Notes: generated by a model not told the origin, from the sequence alone. Counted from the stretch's first letter, positions 17,351 to 27,389 are shown. The stretch is 37,851 nt of DNA from Candidatus Amesbacteria bacterium (GCA_016219445.1 JACRNA010000011.1:1-37851); one strand, 5' to 3'. A program made the numbers and translations.

Positions 17351-18802
17351 ATGGCAACTCGTTTAGACGAAATAAGAAAATTACGTCTAGCTAAACTAGA
17401 TAAACTCAAGGCTCTGGATATTAATCCGTTCCCAACCGGATTTTCTCTTGCAAAAATAAATATATCCCAGGTATTAAATTCATTAGGAAAAGAAGTTTCT
17501 GTCGCAGGTAGAATATGGAAATTACGTGAGCATGGGAATGTGATCTTTATGGACTTGAGAGATGAATCAGGGCAAATCCAGCTTCTCTTTCAGAAGAAAA
17601 TATTAGCCGATAAGTTCAAAATATTAAAGCTACTAGATATAGGTGATTTTCTGGGAGTAAAAGGTAATGTAGTCAAAACTCAAGCGGGTGAAATTACTAT
17701 TGACATGAATTATTTTGAAATCTTGGGTAAATCACTTCGTCCCATGCCAGATGATTGGAGTGGATTAAAAGACACAGAAGAGCGATACAGAAAAAGATAT
17801 TTAGATTTATTATTGGATCCTGGAATAAAAAACAAATTTAACATCAGGTCTACAATTCTTCGTGAAACACGAAACTATCTTAATACTCAGGGTTTTGTAG
17901 AGGTAGAAACACCAATATTTCATCCACTTTATGGTGGCGCAAATGCCAAACCGTTTACTTCTCACATGAACGCATTGGATACCGATTTTTATTTGCGGAT
18001 TGCGTTTGAATTATATCTAAAGAGATTGGTAGTGGGTGGTTACGAGAAAGTGTATGAAATAGGACGTGATTTTCGAAACGAGGGAATAGACCATTCCCAT
18101 AGTCCAGAATTTACGATGATGGAATGGTACGAATCATATACCGATTACCACGGAGTAATGGATAGAACCGAAGGACTTATCAAACACCTGGCACAAAAAA
18201 TATACGGTAAGGCTCAGATGCAAGTGGACGAACACAAAATTGACATTAGTAAAAAATGGTCTAGAGTTTGTATGACAGATTTATTAATTAAGAGATTGAA
18301 ATTAGATGTTGAGAAGTTGTCTTTAGATGACTTAATTAAGTATGCCATAGAAAATAAGATAGAAGTGGTAAAAGGTGTTTCAAGAGGACAATTAATTTTT
18401 GATATCTTTGACAAGAAAATATCAAAGACTCTTATTGAACCAGTTTTTGTAATAGACTATCCCCAAGAAGTCAGTCCATTGTCCAAGCCACACAGATCAA
18501 AACCCGGTTGGGTAGAACGATTTGAAGGCTATATTGGAGGCCGCGAAATTTGTGATGGCTGGTCAGAGTTGACCGACCCCCTAGTTCAGCGAGAGCGTTT
18601 TGAGATGGACACCAAGGCTGCCAGAAGTGACAAGGATGAAGCCCAACAGGTGGATGAAGATTTCTTGGAAGCTATGGAATATGGTATGCCCCCCATGGGT
18701 GGAATAGGTATCGGTATGGATCGCCTGACAATGTTTTTTACAAACACTTGGTCAATTAAAGAAGTCATTTTATTTCCAACTCTTAGACCAGAAAATAAGT
18801 GA
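17351..18802 (+). CDS. lysS: Lysyl-tRNA synthetase, class II
   Basis: OB fold, FRNEGIDHSHSPEFTMMEWYESYTDY, GGIGIGMDRLTMFFT. Confidence 0.96.
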   Translation: MATRLDEIRKLRLAKLDKLKALDINPFPTGFSLAKINISQVLNSLGKEVSVAGRIWKLREHGNVIFMDLRDESGQIQLLFQKKILADKFKILKLLDIGDFLGVKGNVVKTQAGEITIDMNYFEILGKSLRPMPDDWSGLKDTEERYRKRYLDLLLDPGIKNKFNIRSTILRETRNYLNTQGFVEVETPIFHPLYGGANAKPFTSHMNALDTDFYLRIAFELYLKRLVVGGYEKVYEIGRDFRNEGIDHSHSPEFTMMEWYESYTDYHGVMDRTEGLIKHLAQKIYGKAQMQVDEHKIDISKKWSRVCMTDLLIKRLKLDVEKLSLDDLIKYAIENKIEVVKGVSRGQLIFDIFDKKISKTLIEPVFVIDYPQEVSPLSKPHRSKPGWVERFEGYIGGREICDGWSELTDPLVQRERFEMDTKAARSDKDEAQQVDEDFLEAMEYGMPPMGGIGIGMDRLTMFFTNTWSIKEVILFPTLRPENK

Positions 18803-19350
18803 ATACTCAACCTTATAAAAGACTCCTGACATATTGGTATTCATTGATAATTTATGATCTGGAGGTAGAGTTTACCAAAAAATATATTCAAAGTTGGAAA
18901 TTACATGAACAAATGGATGGAGCGGCCAGATCGGGAAAACAAAATATTGTCGAAGGCTCTGATATATTAAAGACTAGTGTAAAAACCGGAATAAAGCTCA
19001 CAAATGTAGCCAAGGCGTCGATAGAAGAACTGATTGGCGATATCGAAGATTTCATAAGACAAAGAAAATTAAAAATGTGGGATAAAAATGACCCACGTGT
19101 CCTAGAGATTAGGAGTAAGTATTCAAAAATTGTAAGTAACTTAAGTAACTTAGGAAGCATAGGAGACGAAAAATGGGAGCTACCTGATGATCCGGAGGAA
19201 ACTGCAAATTTACTTCTGACCCTCTGTCACATTGCAACCTATCTCTTAAACAAACAAGTAGACGCACTCGAGCATAAACTTATAACAGAAGGTGGATATA
19301 CAGAAAAGTTATATAATTTACGCCAAGACTTCCGTAAGTCTCTTAAGTAA
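18799..19350 (+). CDS. Four-helix-bundle (23S rRNA intervening-sequence-like) protein
   Basis: EQMDGAARSGKQNIVEGSDILKTSVKTGIKLTNVAKASIEELIGDIEDFIRQR; GTG start overlaps the lysS TGA. Confidence 0.75.
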   Translation: MNTQPYKRLLTYWYSLIIYDLEVEFTKKYIQSWKLHEQMDGAARSGKQNIVEGSDILKTSVKTGIKLTNVAKASIEELIGDIEDFIRQRKLKMWDKNDPRVLEIRSKYSKIVSNLSNLGSIGDEKWELPDDPEETANLLLTLCHIATYLLNKQVDALEHKLITEGGYTEKLYNLRQDFRKSLK

Positions 19351-19362
19351 CCTAAGAATCTT

Positions 19363-19617
19363 ATGAAACTTGACAAATCCCAAGCACTTGCTCTCCTCAA
19401 TGACCATATTCAAAATGAGAATTTGAGGAGACATTGCTTGAGTGTTGGGATTGTCATGAAATCTTTGGCGCAAAAATTAGGTAGAAATCCAGAAACTTGG
19501 GAAATTCTTGGGATTATTCACGACTCAGATTGGGAAGAAACCAAAGATACTCCCGACCAGCACACCATAGTCACACTTTCTGCCATGCAGGGTATTGCAT
19601 CAGACATTAGCTTGTAA
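19363..19617 (+). CDS. Short HD-domain (hydrolase-like) protein, probably truncated
   Basis: LNDHIQNENLRRHCLSVGIVMKSLAQKLG...EILGIIHDSDWEE; ends at 84 aa, short for the family. Confidence 0.55.
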   Translation: MKLDKSQALALLNDHIQNENLRRHCLSVGIVMKSLAQKLGRNPETWEILGIIHDSDWEETKDTPDQHTIVTLSAMQGIASDISL

Positions 19618-19623
19618 TATAAT
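19595..19623 (+). promoter_or_regulatory. Predicted promoter driving the serS leader
   Basis: TTGCAT (19595-19600), 17-nt spacer, TATAAT (19618-19623). Confidence 0.55.
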
Positions 19624-19634
19624 ACTCTTCAAGC

Positions 19635-19717
19635 GTTGATGTAGCATCCAACTACGGAGCTTAAGGGAAACTAAATTGAGCAACCACTTCAGCTGGCAAC
19701 TCCTTCGGGGCGGAAGT
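19635..19717 (+). ncRNA. Candidate structured 5' leader RNA upstream of serS (three hairpins)
   Basis: Hairpins 19635-19652, 19659-19681 (GAAA loop) and 19686-19717 (UUCG loop, UGGCAAC bulge), preceded by a promoter. Confidence 0.45.
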
Positions 19718-19728
19718 ATAATAAAAAT

Positions 19729-20967
19729 ATGATTGATATTAAACTTATTCGTGAACAACCAGATCTGGTTCGTCAAGGAACAGCGGATAAGGGCTATAAT
19801 GTCAAAATCGTGGATCTGGCTGTTGAATTGGACAAAAAACACCGGGGGCTGATGACTCAAATAGAAAACCTAAGAGCTAAACGTAACCAACTGAACAAAG
19901 ATCAAATGGAGGAAGGAAAACAAATAAAGATTCAACTCAAAGAATTGGAACCGCAATTAGATGAAGTTGGTAAAAATTTGTTTGAAGTCCTTAATCAGAT
20001 TCCCAATCCGCCGTTGTCATTATCTCCCAAAGGAAAAAATGAAAAGGACAATGTTGAAGTGCGTAAGTGGGGTACCCCCCGCAAATTTGATTTCGTAGCC
20101 AAAGACCATTTAGAATTAGGTCAAAATTTGGGGATTCTAGATTTTGTATCTGGTGCTAAAGTTTCAGGTTCCCAATTTTATTTTTGGTACGGAGACGGAG
20201 CTTTGCTCGAATTAGCCCTCACACGCTTTGCATTTGATTTATTGAGTAAAGAAGGTTTTTTACCAGTTATCACACCTGATTTGGCCAAAGCTCGATATTA
20301 CATTGGCACAGGTTATATGCCCAAGGGCAAAGAAGCTCAAACTTACAAAATCGAAGATGAAGATTTGGGGTTGATCGCTACAGCCGAAGTAACATTGGCC
20401 GGAAAGCATGCTGATGAAGTTATCCCTGAAGATAATTTACCAATTAAATATATCGGTTATTCGCATTGCTTCCGACAGGAGCAAGGGGCTTATGGAAAAT
20501 ATTCCAAAGGTTTATATCGTGTTCACCAGTTTACCAAAGCAGAAATGTTTATCTATTGTATACCAGAAGAATCAGACAAATTTCATCAGCATATTTTAGC
20601 CATGGAAGAAAAAATATATCAATTGTTAGGTTTATCCTACCGAGTATTAGAAATGTGCACTGGAGATCTTGGGTCAATGGCAGTTCGTAAGTTTGATGTG
20701 GAGGCTTGGATGCCCACAAGGGGCGGCTATGGCGAAGTTACTTCAACCTCCAATTGTACTGATTATCAGGCTAGGAATCTTAACATTCGTTTCAAGCGGA
20801 AAACTGGAGAAGTTGATTTTATCCATATGCTCAATGGAACAGCCATTGCCACTTCTCGTACGCCTTTGGCAATTCTTGAAAATTATCAAAACGCTGATGG
20901 GTCGGTGACAATCCCCGAAGTCTTGCGTTCCTATATGGGTAAGGACAAAATAGAGCGAAAGAAGTAA
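19729..20967 (+). CDS. serS: Seryl-tRNA synthetase
   Basis: MIDIKLIREQPDLVRQG, coiled-coil N-terminus, FRQEQGAYGKYSKGLYRVHQFTKAEMF, TSTSNCTDYQARNLNIRF. Confidence 0.97.
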   Translation: MIDIKLIREQPDLVRQGTADKGYNVKIVDLAVELDKKHRGLMTQIENLRAKRNQLNKDQMEEGKQIKIQLKELEPQLDEVGKNLFEVLNQIPNPPLSLSPKGKNEKDNVEVRKWGTPRKFDFVAKDHLELGQNLGILDFVSGAKVSGSQFYFWYGDGALLELALTRFAFDLLSKEGFLPVITPDLAKARYYIGTGYMPKGKEAQTYKIEDEDLGLIATAEVTLAGKHADEVIPEDNLPIKYIGYSHCFRQEQGAYGKYSKGLYRVHQFTKAEMFIYCIPEESDKFHQHILAMEEKIYQLLGLSYRVLEMCTGDLGSMAVRKFDVEAWMPTRGGYGEVTSTSNCTDYQARNLNIRFKRKTGEVDFIHMLNGTAIATSRTPLAILENYQNADGSVTIPEVLRSYMGKDKIERKK

Positions 20968-20973
20968 AATATA

Positions 20974-22794
20974 GTGATGGCATTTAAAAGACCCAGCTTT
21001 TCGGCTTTGGGACAAATCTTGTCGATAAACTCCTTTGTGGGTGGATTAATGTGGAAAATCAACAAGGGAATGTTTTTGGGTGTGGTGATTTTGAATATTC
21101 TTTTCAGCGCTACAATAATCCCCAGTTTATATCTCGACAAAAGATTTTTTGATGTTTTGGTCTCTAATATTACCAATCCTTCACCCCAAAAATCATTTCA
21201 AATTATTGTCTGGTTAGTTTTAGGAAGAATGGGTTTACAGTTGATCAAAACCTTGTTTAGAAGAATATCGGGATACTGGAGCAGGGTATTGATTATGAGA
21301 ACAGGAAGTGAAGTGGAGATCATGATTGCTTCAAAATATGCTTCAATTTCAGTGCCGGATCTGGAAAATCCGGATTTTAAAGACCGGTATATGAGAATTG
21401 AAAGAGAAACGGGTGGAAGAATCCGCCGGGTGGCCGATCAGGTTTTGCAGCTTTCGACCTATTTATCTGGTGTAGTGTCCTCACTTTCTATCTTTGCTAT
21501 TGGTCAGCCAATAGTCATAATTCTTTCTCTGTTATCGCTGATCCCCAGTTTGATAGTCGAGAGAATATTTATCAAAAAAGATTTTGAATTGGAGGATAAA
21601 GTTTCGATATTTCACAGGTTTAGGGGAATGTATAGTTATTTCTTGGGTAGGACTAGATCCTATATGGATTTAAGACTTTTAGGGATGAAAGATTATTTGA
21701 AGAGTAAGATTCATGATGCCTGGGAAAAGATAATCGTTCTCCGGAGCGATTTGATGAAACAAGGCCGGATTTGGGGTTATTTAGCAGGAACCGTAGATGA
21801 TATAGTTTCATATGCTTTTGACGGATATTTTGCTTTTATGGTAATAATTGGTAAATCTACGGTTGGTTCAGCCCAAGCCTATATTAGAGCAATTTCAAAT
21901 TTTAAACAAAATGTGACTAATTTAACGACGACGAGCCTTGAACTATACGAAAACTACTTATATTTATCGGATGTGATGTGGTTACTTGACATGGGGGAGC
22001 CTTATGGTATAGACAGAGGAACCGATTTCAGTGGAAAAATAAGTAAAAAGATAGAATTTAAAGATGTTTGGTTTAAATATCCCCATACCGAAAATTGGAT
22101 TCTCAAGGGGGTAAGTTTTTCGGTTTTGGCTCATGATAATCTCGCCATTGTGGGGAAAAATGGCGCCGGAAAGACTACTTTAGTAAAGCTCCTGTGTGGT
22201 TTTTACAAGCCTGACAAAGGAAGTGTAACCGTAGACGGACAAGAGGTTTTTGATCTGAAAAAACCAGAATATTGGAAATCTCTGTCAGTCTTATTTCAAG
22301 ATTTTGAGGGATACAATGTGACAGTCAGTGAAAGTATTGCCGCCGGTGATATCTCCAAAAATAATGACAGTAAAAGAATAAAAGAATACGCAAAAAAAGT
22401 TGGGATGAACGAATGGATAACGAGCTTACCCCTCGGCTATGAAAATCCCCTGTCTCGGGACTTTCCCAAAGGTGTGGCAGCCTCGACTGGTCAATGGCAG
22501 CGGATAGCGATTGCCAGAGCTTTGTTTAGAAATCCCCAAATGCTGATTTTAGACGAACCGACCAGCAATGTCGATCCCGAAGCTGAAGAAGAAATTTTTG
22601 ACAATATTCTAAAAATTGGAAAAAATAAAACCATATTTTTTATCTCCCATAGATTCAGCACCGTTCGGCGCGCTGATCAGATTATTGTAATGGATGACGG
22701 TCGCGTGATTGAACACGGGACACACGAAGCCCTCATAAAAGAAGCTGGTAAATATTCGCATATGTTTAATTTGCAGGCCAAGAGCTATCAATGA
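20974..22794 (+). CDS. ABC transporter, fused TM and ATP-binding domains (MsbA/LmrA-type)
   Basis: Walker A VGKNGAGKTTLVKLL, Q-loop LFQDFEGYN, LILDEPTSNVD, H-loop FISHRFSTV. Confidence 0.93.
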   Translation: MMAFKRPSFSALGQILSINSFVGGLMWKINKGMFLGVVILNILFSATIIPSLYLDKRFFDVLVSNITNPSPQKSFQIIVWLVLGRMGLQLIKTLFRRISGYWSRVLIMRTGSEVEIMIASKYASISVPDLENPDFKDRYMRIERETGGRIRRVADQVLQLSTYLSGVVSSLSIFAIGQPIVIILSLLSLIPSLIVERIFIKKDFELEDKVSIFHRFRGMYSYFLGRTRSYMDLRLLGMKDYLKSKIHDAWEKIIVLRSDLMKQGRIWGYLAGTVDDIVSYAFDGYFAFMVIIGKSTVGSAQAYIRAISNFKQNVTNLTTTSLELYENYLYLSDVMWLLDMGEPYGIDRGTDFSGKISKKIEFKDVWFKYPHTENWILKGVSFSVLAHDNLAIVGKNGAGKTTLVKLLCGFYKPDKGSVTVDGQEVFDLKKPEYWKSLSVLFQDFEGYNVTVSESIAAGDISKNNDSKRIKEYAKKVGMNEWITSLPLGYENPLSRDFPKGVAASTGQWQRIAIARALFRNPQMLILDEPTSNVDPEAEEEIFDNILKIGKNKTIFFISHRFSTVRRADQIIVMDDGRVIEHGTHEALIKEAGKYSHMFNLQAKSYQ

Positions 22795-23387
22795 TTGTCG
22801 AAGAATTTAAGTCCAAGTATTCTGGCAAGTTGACGGTTAAAAAGATTTGGGATTGGGGATGGCAGTACTATGTTACCACTGGAGTGTTATCACAGAGTGG
22901 GGGGATTATAAATGACCTGTGGAAACCGATAATATTTAATATTCAATGTCTAATGTCTAATGTTTTGATTTTAGGATTAGCTACAGGAACGGCGGCGAGA
23001 ATAATAAATAAAAAATTTAAAAATGTGAGGATAACAGGGGTGGAAATTGATCCGGTGATGATCAAGATTGGCAAGAAATATTTTGATTTGGACAAAATTC
23101 CAAATTTGAAAATAATAAATATCGATGCAAGTAAGTATTGTCCAAAAGAAATTTATGAACTGATACTGGTTGATTTATACGTGGGAGATAAGTGTCCGAA
23201 ATTTGTTTATACAAAAAGTTTTTTGGAGAAAGTTCGTCGATTGGGGAAAATAGCAATCTTCAACCATCTTTTTTATGATGCCCAAAAGAAAGAAGACGCA
23301 GAAAAATTGATAAAGAAATTGGGAAAATATTACAAAAACATTAAATTACAACGGGTCTTAACCAATGTGATGATTATTTGTGAGTAA
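22791..23387 (+). CDS. Spermidine-synthase-like SAM-dependent methyltransferase-fold protein
   Basis: VLILGLATGTAARIINKKFKNVRITGVEIDPVMIKIGKKYFDL...LILVDLYVGD. Confidence 0.75.
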   Translation: MIVEEFKSKYSGKLTVKKIWDWGWQYYVTTGVLSQSGGIINDLWKPIIFNIQCLMSNVLILGLATGTAARIINKKFKNVRITGVEIDPVMIKIGKKYFDLDKIPNLKIINIDASKYCPKEIYELILVDLYVGDKCPKFVYTKSFLEKVRRLGKIAIFNHLFYDAQKKEDAEKLIKKLGKYYKNIKLQRVLTNVMIICE

Positions 23388-23408
23388 ACGGCTATAATTA
23401 ATCTTCGT

Positions 23409-26069
23409 ATGCTAGGATTTTTAAATAAGTTCTTTGACCTAAATAAAAAAGAAGTGGACTTGTTGCAAATCAAGATTGCTCCGGTGGCTGAATATGAAAA
23501 AAAATTCAAGAAGTCCAAAGACGAAGACTTTTCTGCTAAGACAGCCGATTTTAAAGAGCGATTGGTTAGTGGAGAGACACGAGATCAGTTGCTACCTGAG
23601 GCTTTTGCCCTGGTGCGTGAAGCCTCCGACCGGGCCATTGGAATGCGGCTCTACGATGTCCAATTGATGGCGGCGGCGGCGTTTCACGACGGAAAGGTGG
23701 CCGAACAAAAAACCGGTGAGGGAAAAACTCTTTCGGCAGTCCCCGCCCTCTATCTCAACTCTCTATCTGGTCGTGGCGTGCACCTGGTAACGGTCAATGA
23801 TTATTTAGCCCGCCGCGATGCCGGCTGGAACGGTCCGACGTTTCACCTTTTAGGGTTGAAAGTGGGTGTTATTGTCCACGAGCAATCGTTTGTCTATGAC
23901 CCCAAATATTCTGACACCAGCCACGGTGATGATAGACTCGCCCATCTAAAACCGATAACCAGACGTGAAGCCTATGCCTGTGACATTACCTATGGCACTA
24001 ACAACGAATTTGGTTTTGATTATTTAAGAGACAATATGGTGGGCAGTTTTGCGGATAAATCCCAGAGGGAACACCATTTTGCCATTGTTGACGAAGTAGA
24101 TTCAATTCTTATTGATGAAGCCAGGACTCCTCTTATTATTTCTCAGCCAGATACTGAACCCACTTCCAAATACTATGAATTTGCGAAGCTTGTTGATAGG
24201 CTTTCACCCGATGGGGATTATATTATCGAAGAAAAACACCGTACAGCATCTCTGACTGAGCAGGGACTGAAAAAAATTGAACAAATGCTTGGTATCACAA
24301 ATCTTTATGAGAAAGATTTTGACATGATTCATCATCTGGAAAATGCTCTCAAAGCCAGAACCTTATTTTTGCTGGATAAGCACTATATAGTCCGAGATAA
24401 CCAAGTCATTATTGTCGATGAATTTACAGGAAGACTAATGCCAGGGCGCCGTTGGTCTGAAGGCATACATCAAGCAGTCGAAGCCAAGGAAAATGTGACA
24501 ATCCAGCAAGAATCGAAGACAATGGCCACTATTTCATTTCAAAATTATTTTAGAATGTATGAAAAATTAGCGGGTATGACCGGGACGGCTGCAACAGAAG
24601 CTGAAGAACTGCGCAAAATTTACAAGCTTGATGTGGTGGTTATTCCAACCAACAGAAACAATATCCGCGCCGATCTTCCGGATACGGTTTACAAGACAAC
24701 CAGAGCCAAATATTCAGCATTAGCAACCGAAATTGCAGAACTTCACAAAAAAGGTCAACCGGTATTGGTAGGCACAACGTCGATTGAAAAGAACGAATTA
24801 TTGGCCACAATACTCAAGAAAAAGGGTGTACCCCATCAAATCCTCAATGCTAAAAATCATGAGCGGGAAGCCCAAATAATCGCCGAAGCCGGTCAAAAAA
24901 ACGGAGTTACCATTGCCACCAACATTGCCGGACGAGGTGTCGATATTATCTTGGGAGGAACGGAGCCGTCAAGAAAGCTGACACCAAAACAATATGAAAA
25001 AGAAATGGCCCGATGGCAAAAAAATCATGACGAAGTAGTAAAGCTCGGGGGCTTGCGGGTCATTGGTACCGAACGCCATGAGTCAAGACGGATTGATAAT
25101 CAATTGCGGGGTCGGGCCGGCCGTCAGGGTGATCCGGGTTCGACCAAATTTTATCTGGCGCTTGATGATGAAATTATGCGCATCTTTGGTGGAGACCAGG
25201 TGGCTAAGATTATGGGTTTCTTAAAAATTCCAGAGGACGAACCAATCGAACACGGTATGGTGACGAGAGCTATTGAGCAAGCCCAAATTAAAGTCGAGGG
25301 TTTCAACTTTGATGCCCGAAAACACGTGGTAGATTATGACGATGTCATGAACAAACAAAGGGAAATTGTTTATGGTCTGCGAAACAAAATATTGAATAAC
25401 GCTATTACAGATAACGAGATTGTAGAGAAAATTCAAGCTCAACTTGCCAATACGGTCAAGATTTATGCTCCACGGGGAATTGTCGAGGCAGAAGTTCTGC
25501 CGATTACCACAGCTCTCTTGGATGTTGTTCCGTTTGACGATGCATCAGCTCAGGCGATATCGATGCAATTCAAGAAGTTTGGAGTGGCTACTGAAATCAT
25601 TTCTTTAATTAATCAAATAATCAATGATACAATCAATCAAAGGAAACTTCAGGTGGGAGAAAGTGCCTGGAAAGAAATAATCAGATTTGCCTATCTGTCC
25701 AGTATTGACAATCTTTGGGTGGCTCATCTGGATGCCATTGACGATCTACGTGAAGGTATTGGTCTTCGCGGTTATGGCCAGCGTGATCCATTGGTCGAAT
25801 ACAAAGGCGAAGCCTTCACCATGTTTGAGCGCTTGCTTGCCCAAATAAATTCAGAGTTTGCGAGGCGGTTATTCAGAATTCAAATGAACGGCCCACAACA
25901 ACATGTCCAACAACAACCACTAGTTCCTAAAAAATCAACAGATTTTTTGAGTGCCATGCAGGGATTGCAAAAAGTTGGAGTGCAAAATGCGCACAAGACC
26001 CTCGGCCGCAACGACCCCTGCTGGTGCAACTCTGGCAAAAAATACAAGAGGTGCCATTATCCAAACTAG
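23409..26069 (+). CDS. secA: Preprotein translocase ATPase SecA
   Basis: Walker A EQKTGEGKTL, ITYGTNNEFGFDYLRDNM, VDEVDSILIDEARTPLIIS, C-terminal zinc motif GRNDPCWCNSGKKYKRCH. Confidence 0.98.
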   Translation: MLGFLNKFFDLNKKEVDLLQIKIAPVAEYEKKFKKSKDEDFSAKTADFKERLVSGETRDQLLPEAFALVREASDRAIGMRLYDVQLMAAAAFHDGKVAEQKTGEGKTLSAVPALYLNSLSGRGVHLVTVNDYLARRDAGWNGPTFHLLGLKVGVIVHEQSFVYDPKYSDTSHGDDRLAHLKPITRREAYACDITYGTNNEFGFDYLRDNMVGSFADKSQREHHFAIVDEVDSILIDEARTPLIISQPDTEPTSKYYEFAKLVDRLSPDGDYIIEEKHRTASLTEQGLKKIEQMLGITNLYEKDFDMIHHLENALKARTLFLLDKHYIVRDNQVIIVDEFTGRLMPGRRWSEGIHQAVEAKENVTIQQESKTMATISFQNYFRMYEKLAGMTGTAATEAEELRKIYKLDVVVIPTNRNNIRADLPDTVYKTTRAKYSALATEIAELHKKGQPVLVGTTSIEKNELLATILKKKGVPHQILNAKNHEREAQIIAEAGQKNGVTIATNIAGRGVDIILGGTEPSRKLTPKQYEKEMARWQKNHDEVVKLGGLRVIGTERHESRRIDNQLRGRAGRQGDPGSTKFYLALDDEIMRIFGGDQVAKIMGFLKIPEDEPIEHGMVTRAIEQAQIKVEGFNFDARKHVVDYDDVMNKQREIVYGLRNKILNNAITDNEIVEKIQAQLANTVKIYAPRGIVEAEVLPITTALLDVVPFDDASAQAISMQFKKFGVATEIISLINQIINDTINQRKLQVGESAWKEIIRFAYLSSIDNLWVAHLDAIDDLREGIGLRGYGQRDPLVEYKGEAFTMFERLLAQINSEFARRLFRIQMNGPQQHVQQQPLVPKKSTDFLSAMQGLQKVGVQNAHKTLGRNDPCWCNSGKKYKRCHYPN

Positions 26070-26098
26070 AACTGGATAAGCAATGATATAATAATAAT

Positions 26099-26368
26099 AT
26101 GGCTAAGAAAATTGTCCAAAATGTCTTAAAATATAATGCTGTATTTGAGCCTTGTGAAGAGGGTGGATTTGTTGTGACTGTACCCAAATTACCGGGCTTG
26201 GTTACAGAGGGAGATACTTTTGAAAAAGCTACCGAGATGGCAAGAGATGCCATAAATGGATACATTTTATGTATGCAAGAAGACGGTGAGCCAATTCCCG
26301 AACCAGACGAGAATGTGTTTGTGGCTCCTATCAGTATAAATTTTCCCTCTCTAAAATTTGCAATCTAA
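26099..26368 (+). CDS. HicB-family antitoxin
   Basis: VFEPCEEGGFVVTVPKLPGLVTEGDTFEKATEMARDAINGYI; adjacent hicA. Confidence 0.9.
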   Translation: MAKKIVQNVLKYNAVFEPCEEGGFVVTVPKLPGLVTEGDTFEKATEMARDAINGYILCMQEDGEPIPEPDENVFVAPISINFPSLKFAI

Positions 26369-26372
26369 AACT

Positions 26373-26582
26373 ATGGGTAATCTGCCAAGTTTAAAACCGC
26401 GGGAATTATTAAAAATCCTCAAAAAACATGGTTTTGTTGAAAAGCGGCAAGTTGGTAGCCATATCCAACTTTTTCATCCTGAAACTAATTTGCGAACGAC
26501 AGTTCCATTTCATAACAAAGATTTAAAACGAAAAACATTAGTTTCAATTCTCAAACAAGCCAATATTTCTGCTAGAATATAG
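26373..26582 (+). CDS. HicA-family mRNA interferase toxin
   Basis: SLKPRELLKILKKHGFVEKRQVGSHIQLFHPETNLRTTVPFHNKDLKRKTLVSILKQANIS (GSH motif). Confidence 0.92.
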   Translation: MGNLPSLKPRELLKILKKHGFVEKRQVGSHIQLFHPETNLRTTVPFHNKDLKRKTLVSILKQANISARI

Positions 26583-26584
26583 AT

Positions 26585-27094
26585 ATGGAAGAGTCGGAAA
26601 TAAAATTACCAGAAGGTTTGGTGACACCCTTGGAGGTGCCAGCGCCCGAGTTGGAATATTTTTCCCGAAAATGGCTTTGGCTAACCATCGCGATAACTGT
26701 TGTTTATGGAGGTGTCTTATTGTATTTGATATTCAAATCAGATAAACCCAAAGAGGCAAAAGCTTTACCCACTCCGTCACCTGTGGCAATTGCCACCCCA
26801 GTTCCGGTATTTAAGCGCGAGGATTTTAAGATCCAAGTTCTCAATGGTTCAGGAATTGGGGGACTGGCTGGCAAAGCCAAGACAAAGCTCGAGGCATTGG
26901 GCTATCCAGAAGTGGCAGTCGGAAATGCCGATTCCAAAGATTATATTTCCACAAAACTTTCAATCAAAAAATCAAAAGCCAATTTTTTGGCTGATATCAA
27001 GAAAGATTTGTCAGGGTACACCCTGGCCCAGGATACAGGCACAGTCACAGGAGATAGTGAATTTGATGTGGAAATAATTTTGGGCAGTGAATAA
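26585..27094 (+). CDS. Membrane-anchored LytR C-terminal-domain protein
   Basis: Single TM followed by FKIQVLNGSGIGGLAGKAKTKLEALGY. Confidence 0.75.
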   Translation: MEESEIKLPEGLVTPLEVPAPELEYFSRKWLWLTIAITVVYGGVLLYLIFKSDKPKEAKALPTPSPVAIATPVPVFKREDFKIQVLNGSGIGGLAGKAKTKLEALGYPEVAVGNADSKDYISTKLSIKKSKANFLADIKKDLSGYTLAQDTGTVTGDSEFDVEIILGSE

Positions 27095-27114
27095 TTAGGT
27101 GATATAATAAAATT

Positions 27115-27297
27115 ATGAAAAATGTACTCACTGATATCAAAAACAAGGCTCTTCCCGTTCTACAGGAGGAAGGAGTGATCAGGTCGTCAATTTTTGGATC
27201 ATATGCTAGGGGTGAAAACACAATTGACAGTGACATTGATGTATTGGTGGAACTACCAAAAGGTAAAAGCTTGCTTGATTTAGTCAGATTAGTATGA
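27115..27297 (+). pseudogene. MNT-type minimal nucleotidyltransferase, C-terminally truncated
   Basis: SSIFGSYARGENTIDSDIDVLVEL (GSxARG...DxD) but ends after LVRLV. Confidence 0.65.
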
Positions 27298-27386
27298 TAA
27301 AGAATCCAGAAATTCTTTTGGTACATATTTTGCACTGTATTGAATCGCTCGAAAAATATTCAAAAAATTTAACCTTCCCAACTTAA
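27294..27386 (+). pseudogene. HepT/DUF86-like HEPN N-terminal fragment
   Basis: MIKNPEILLVHILHCIESLEKYSKNLTFPT* resembles the start of HepT-type HEPN proteins. Confidence 0.5.
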
Positions 27387-27389
27387 CAA

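Noticed and set aside
19635-19675. Hammerhead-like core (UUGAUGU ... GAAAC) in the serS leader
   Set aside because: Conserved CUGANGA is not matched and the three-stem junction cannot be drawn.
22945-22965. Short tandem AATGTCT repeat in the spermidine-synthase-like gene
   Set aside because: Only about 2.5 units of 7 nt, likely chance or minor slippage.
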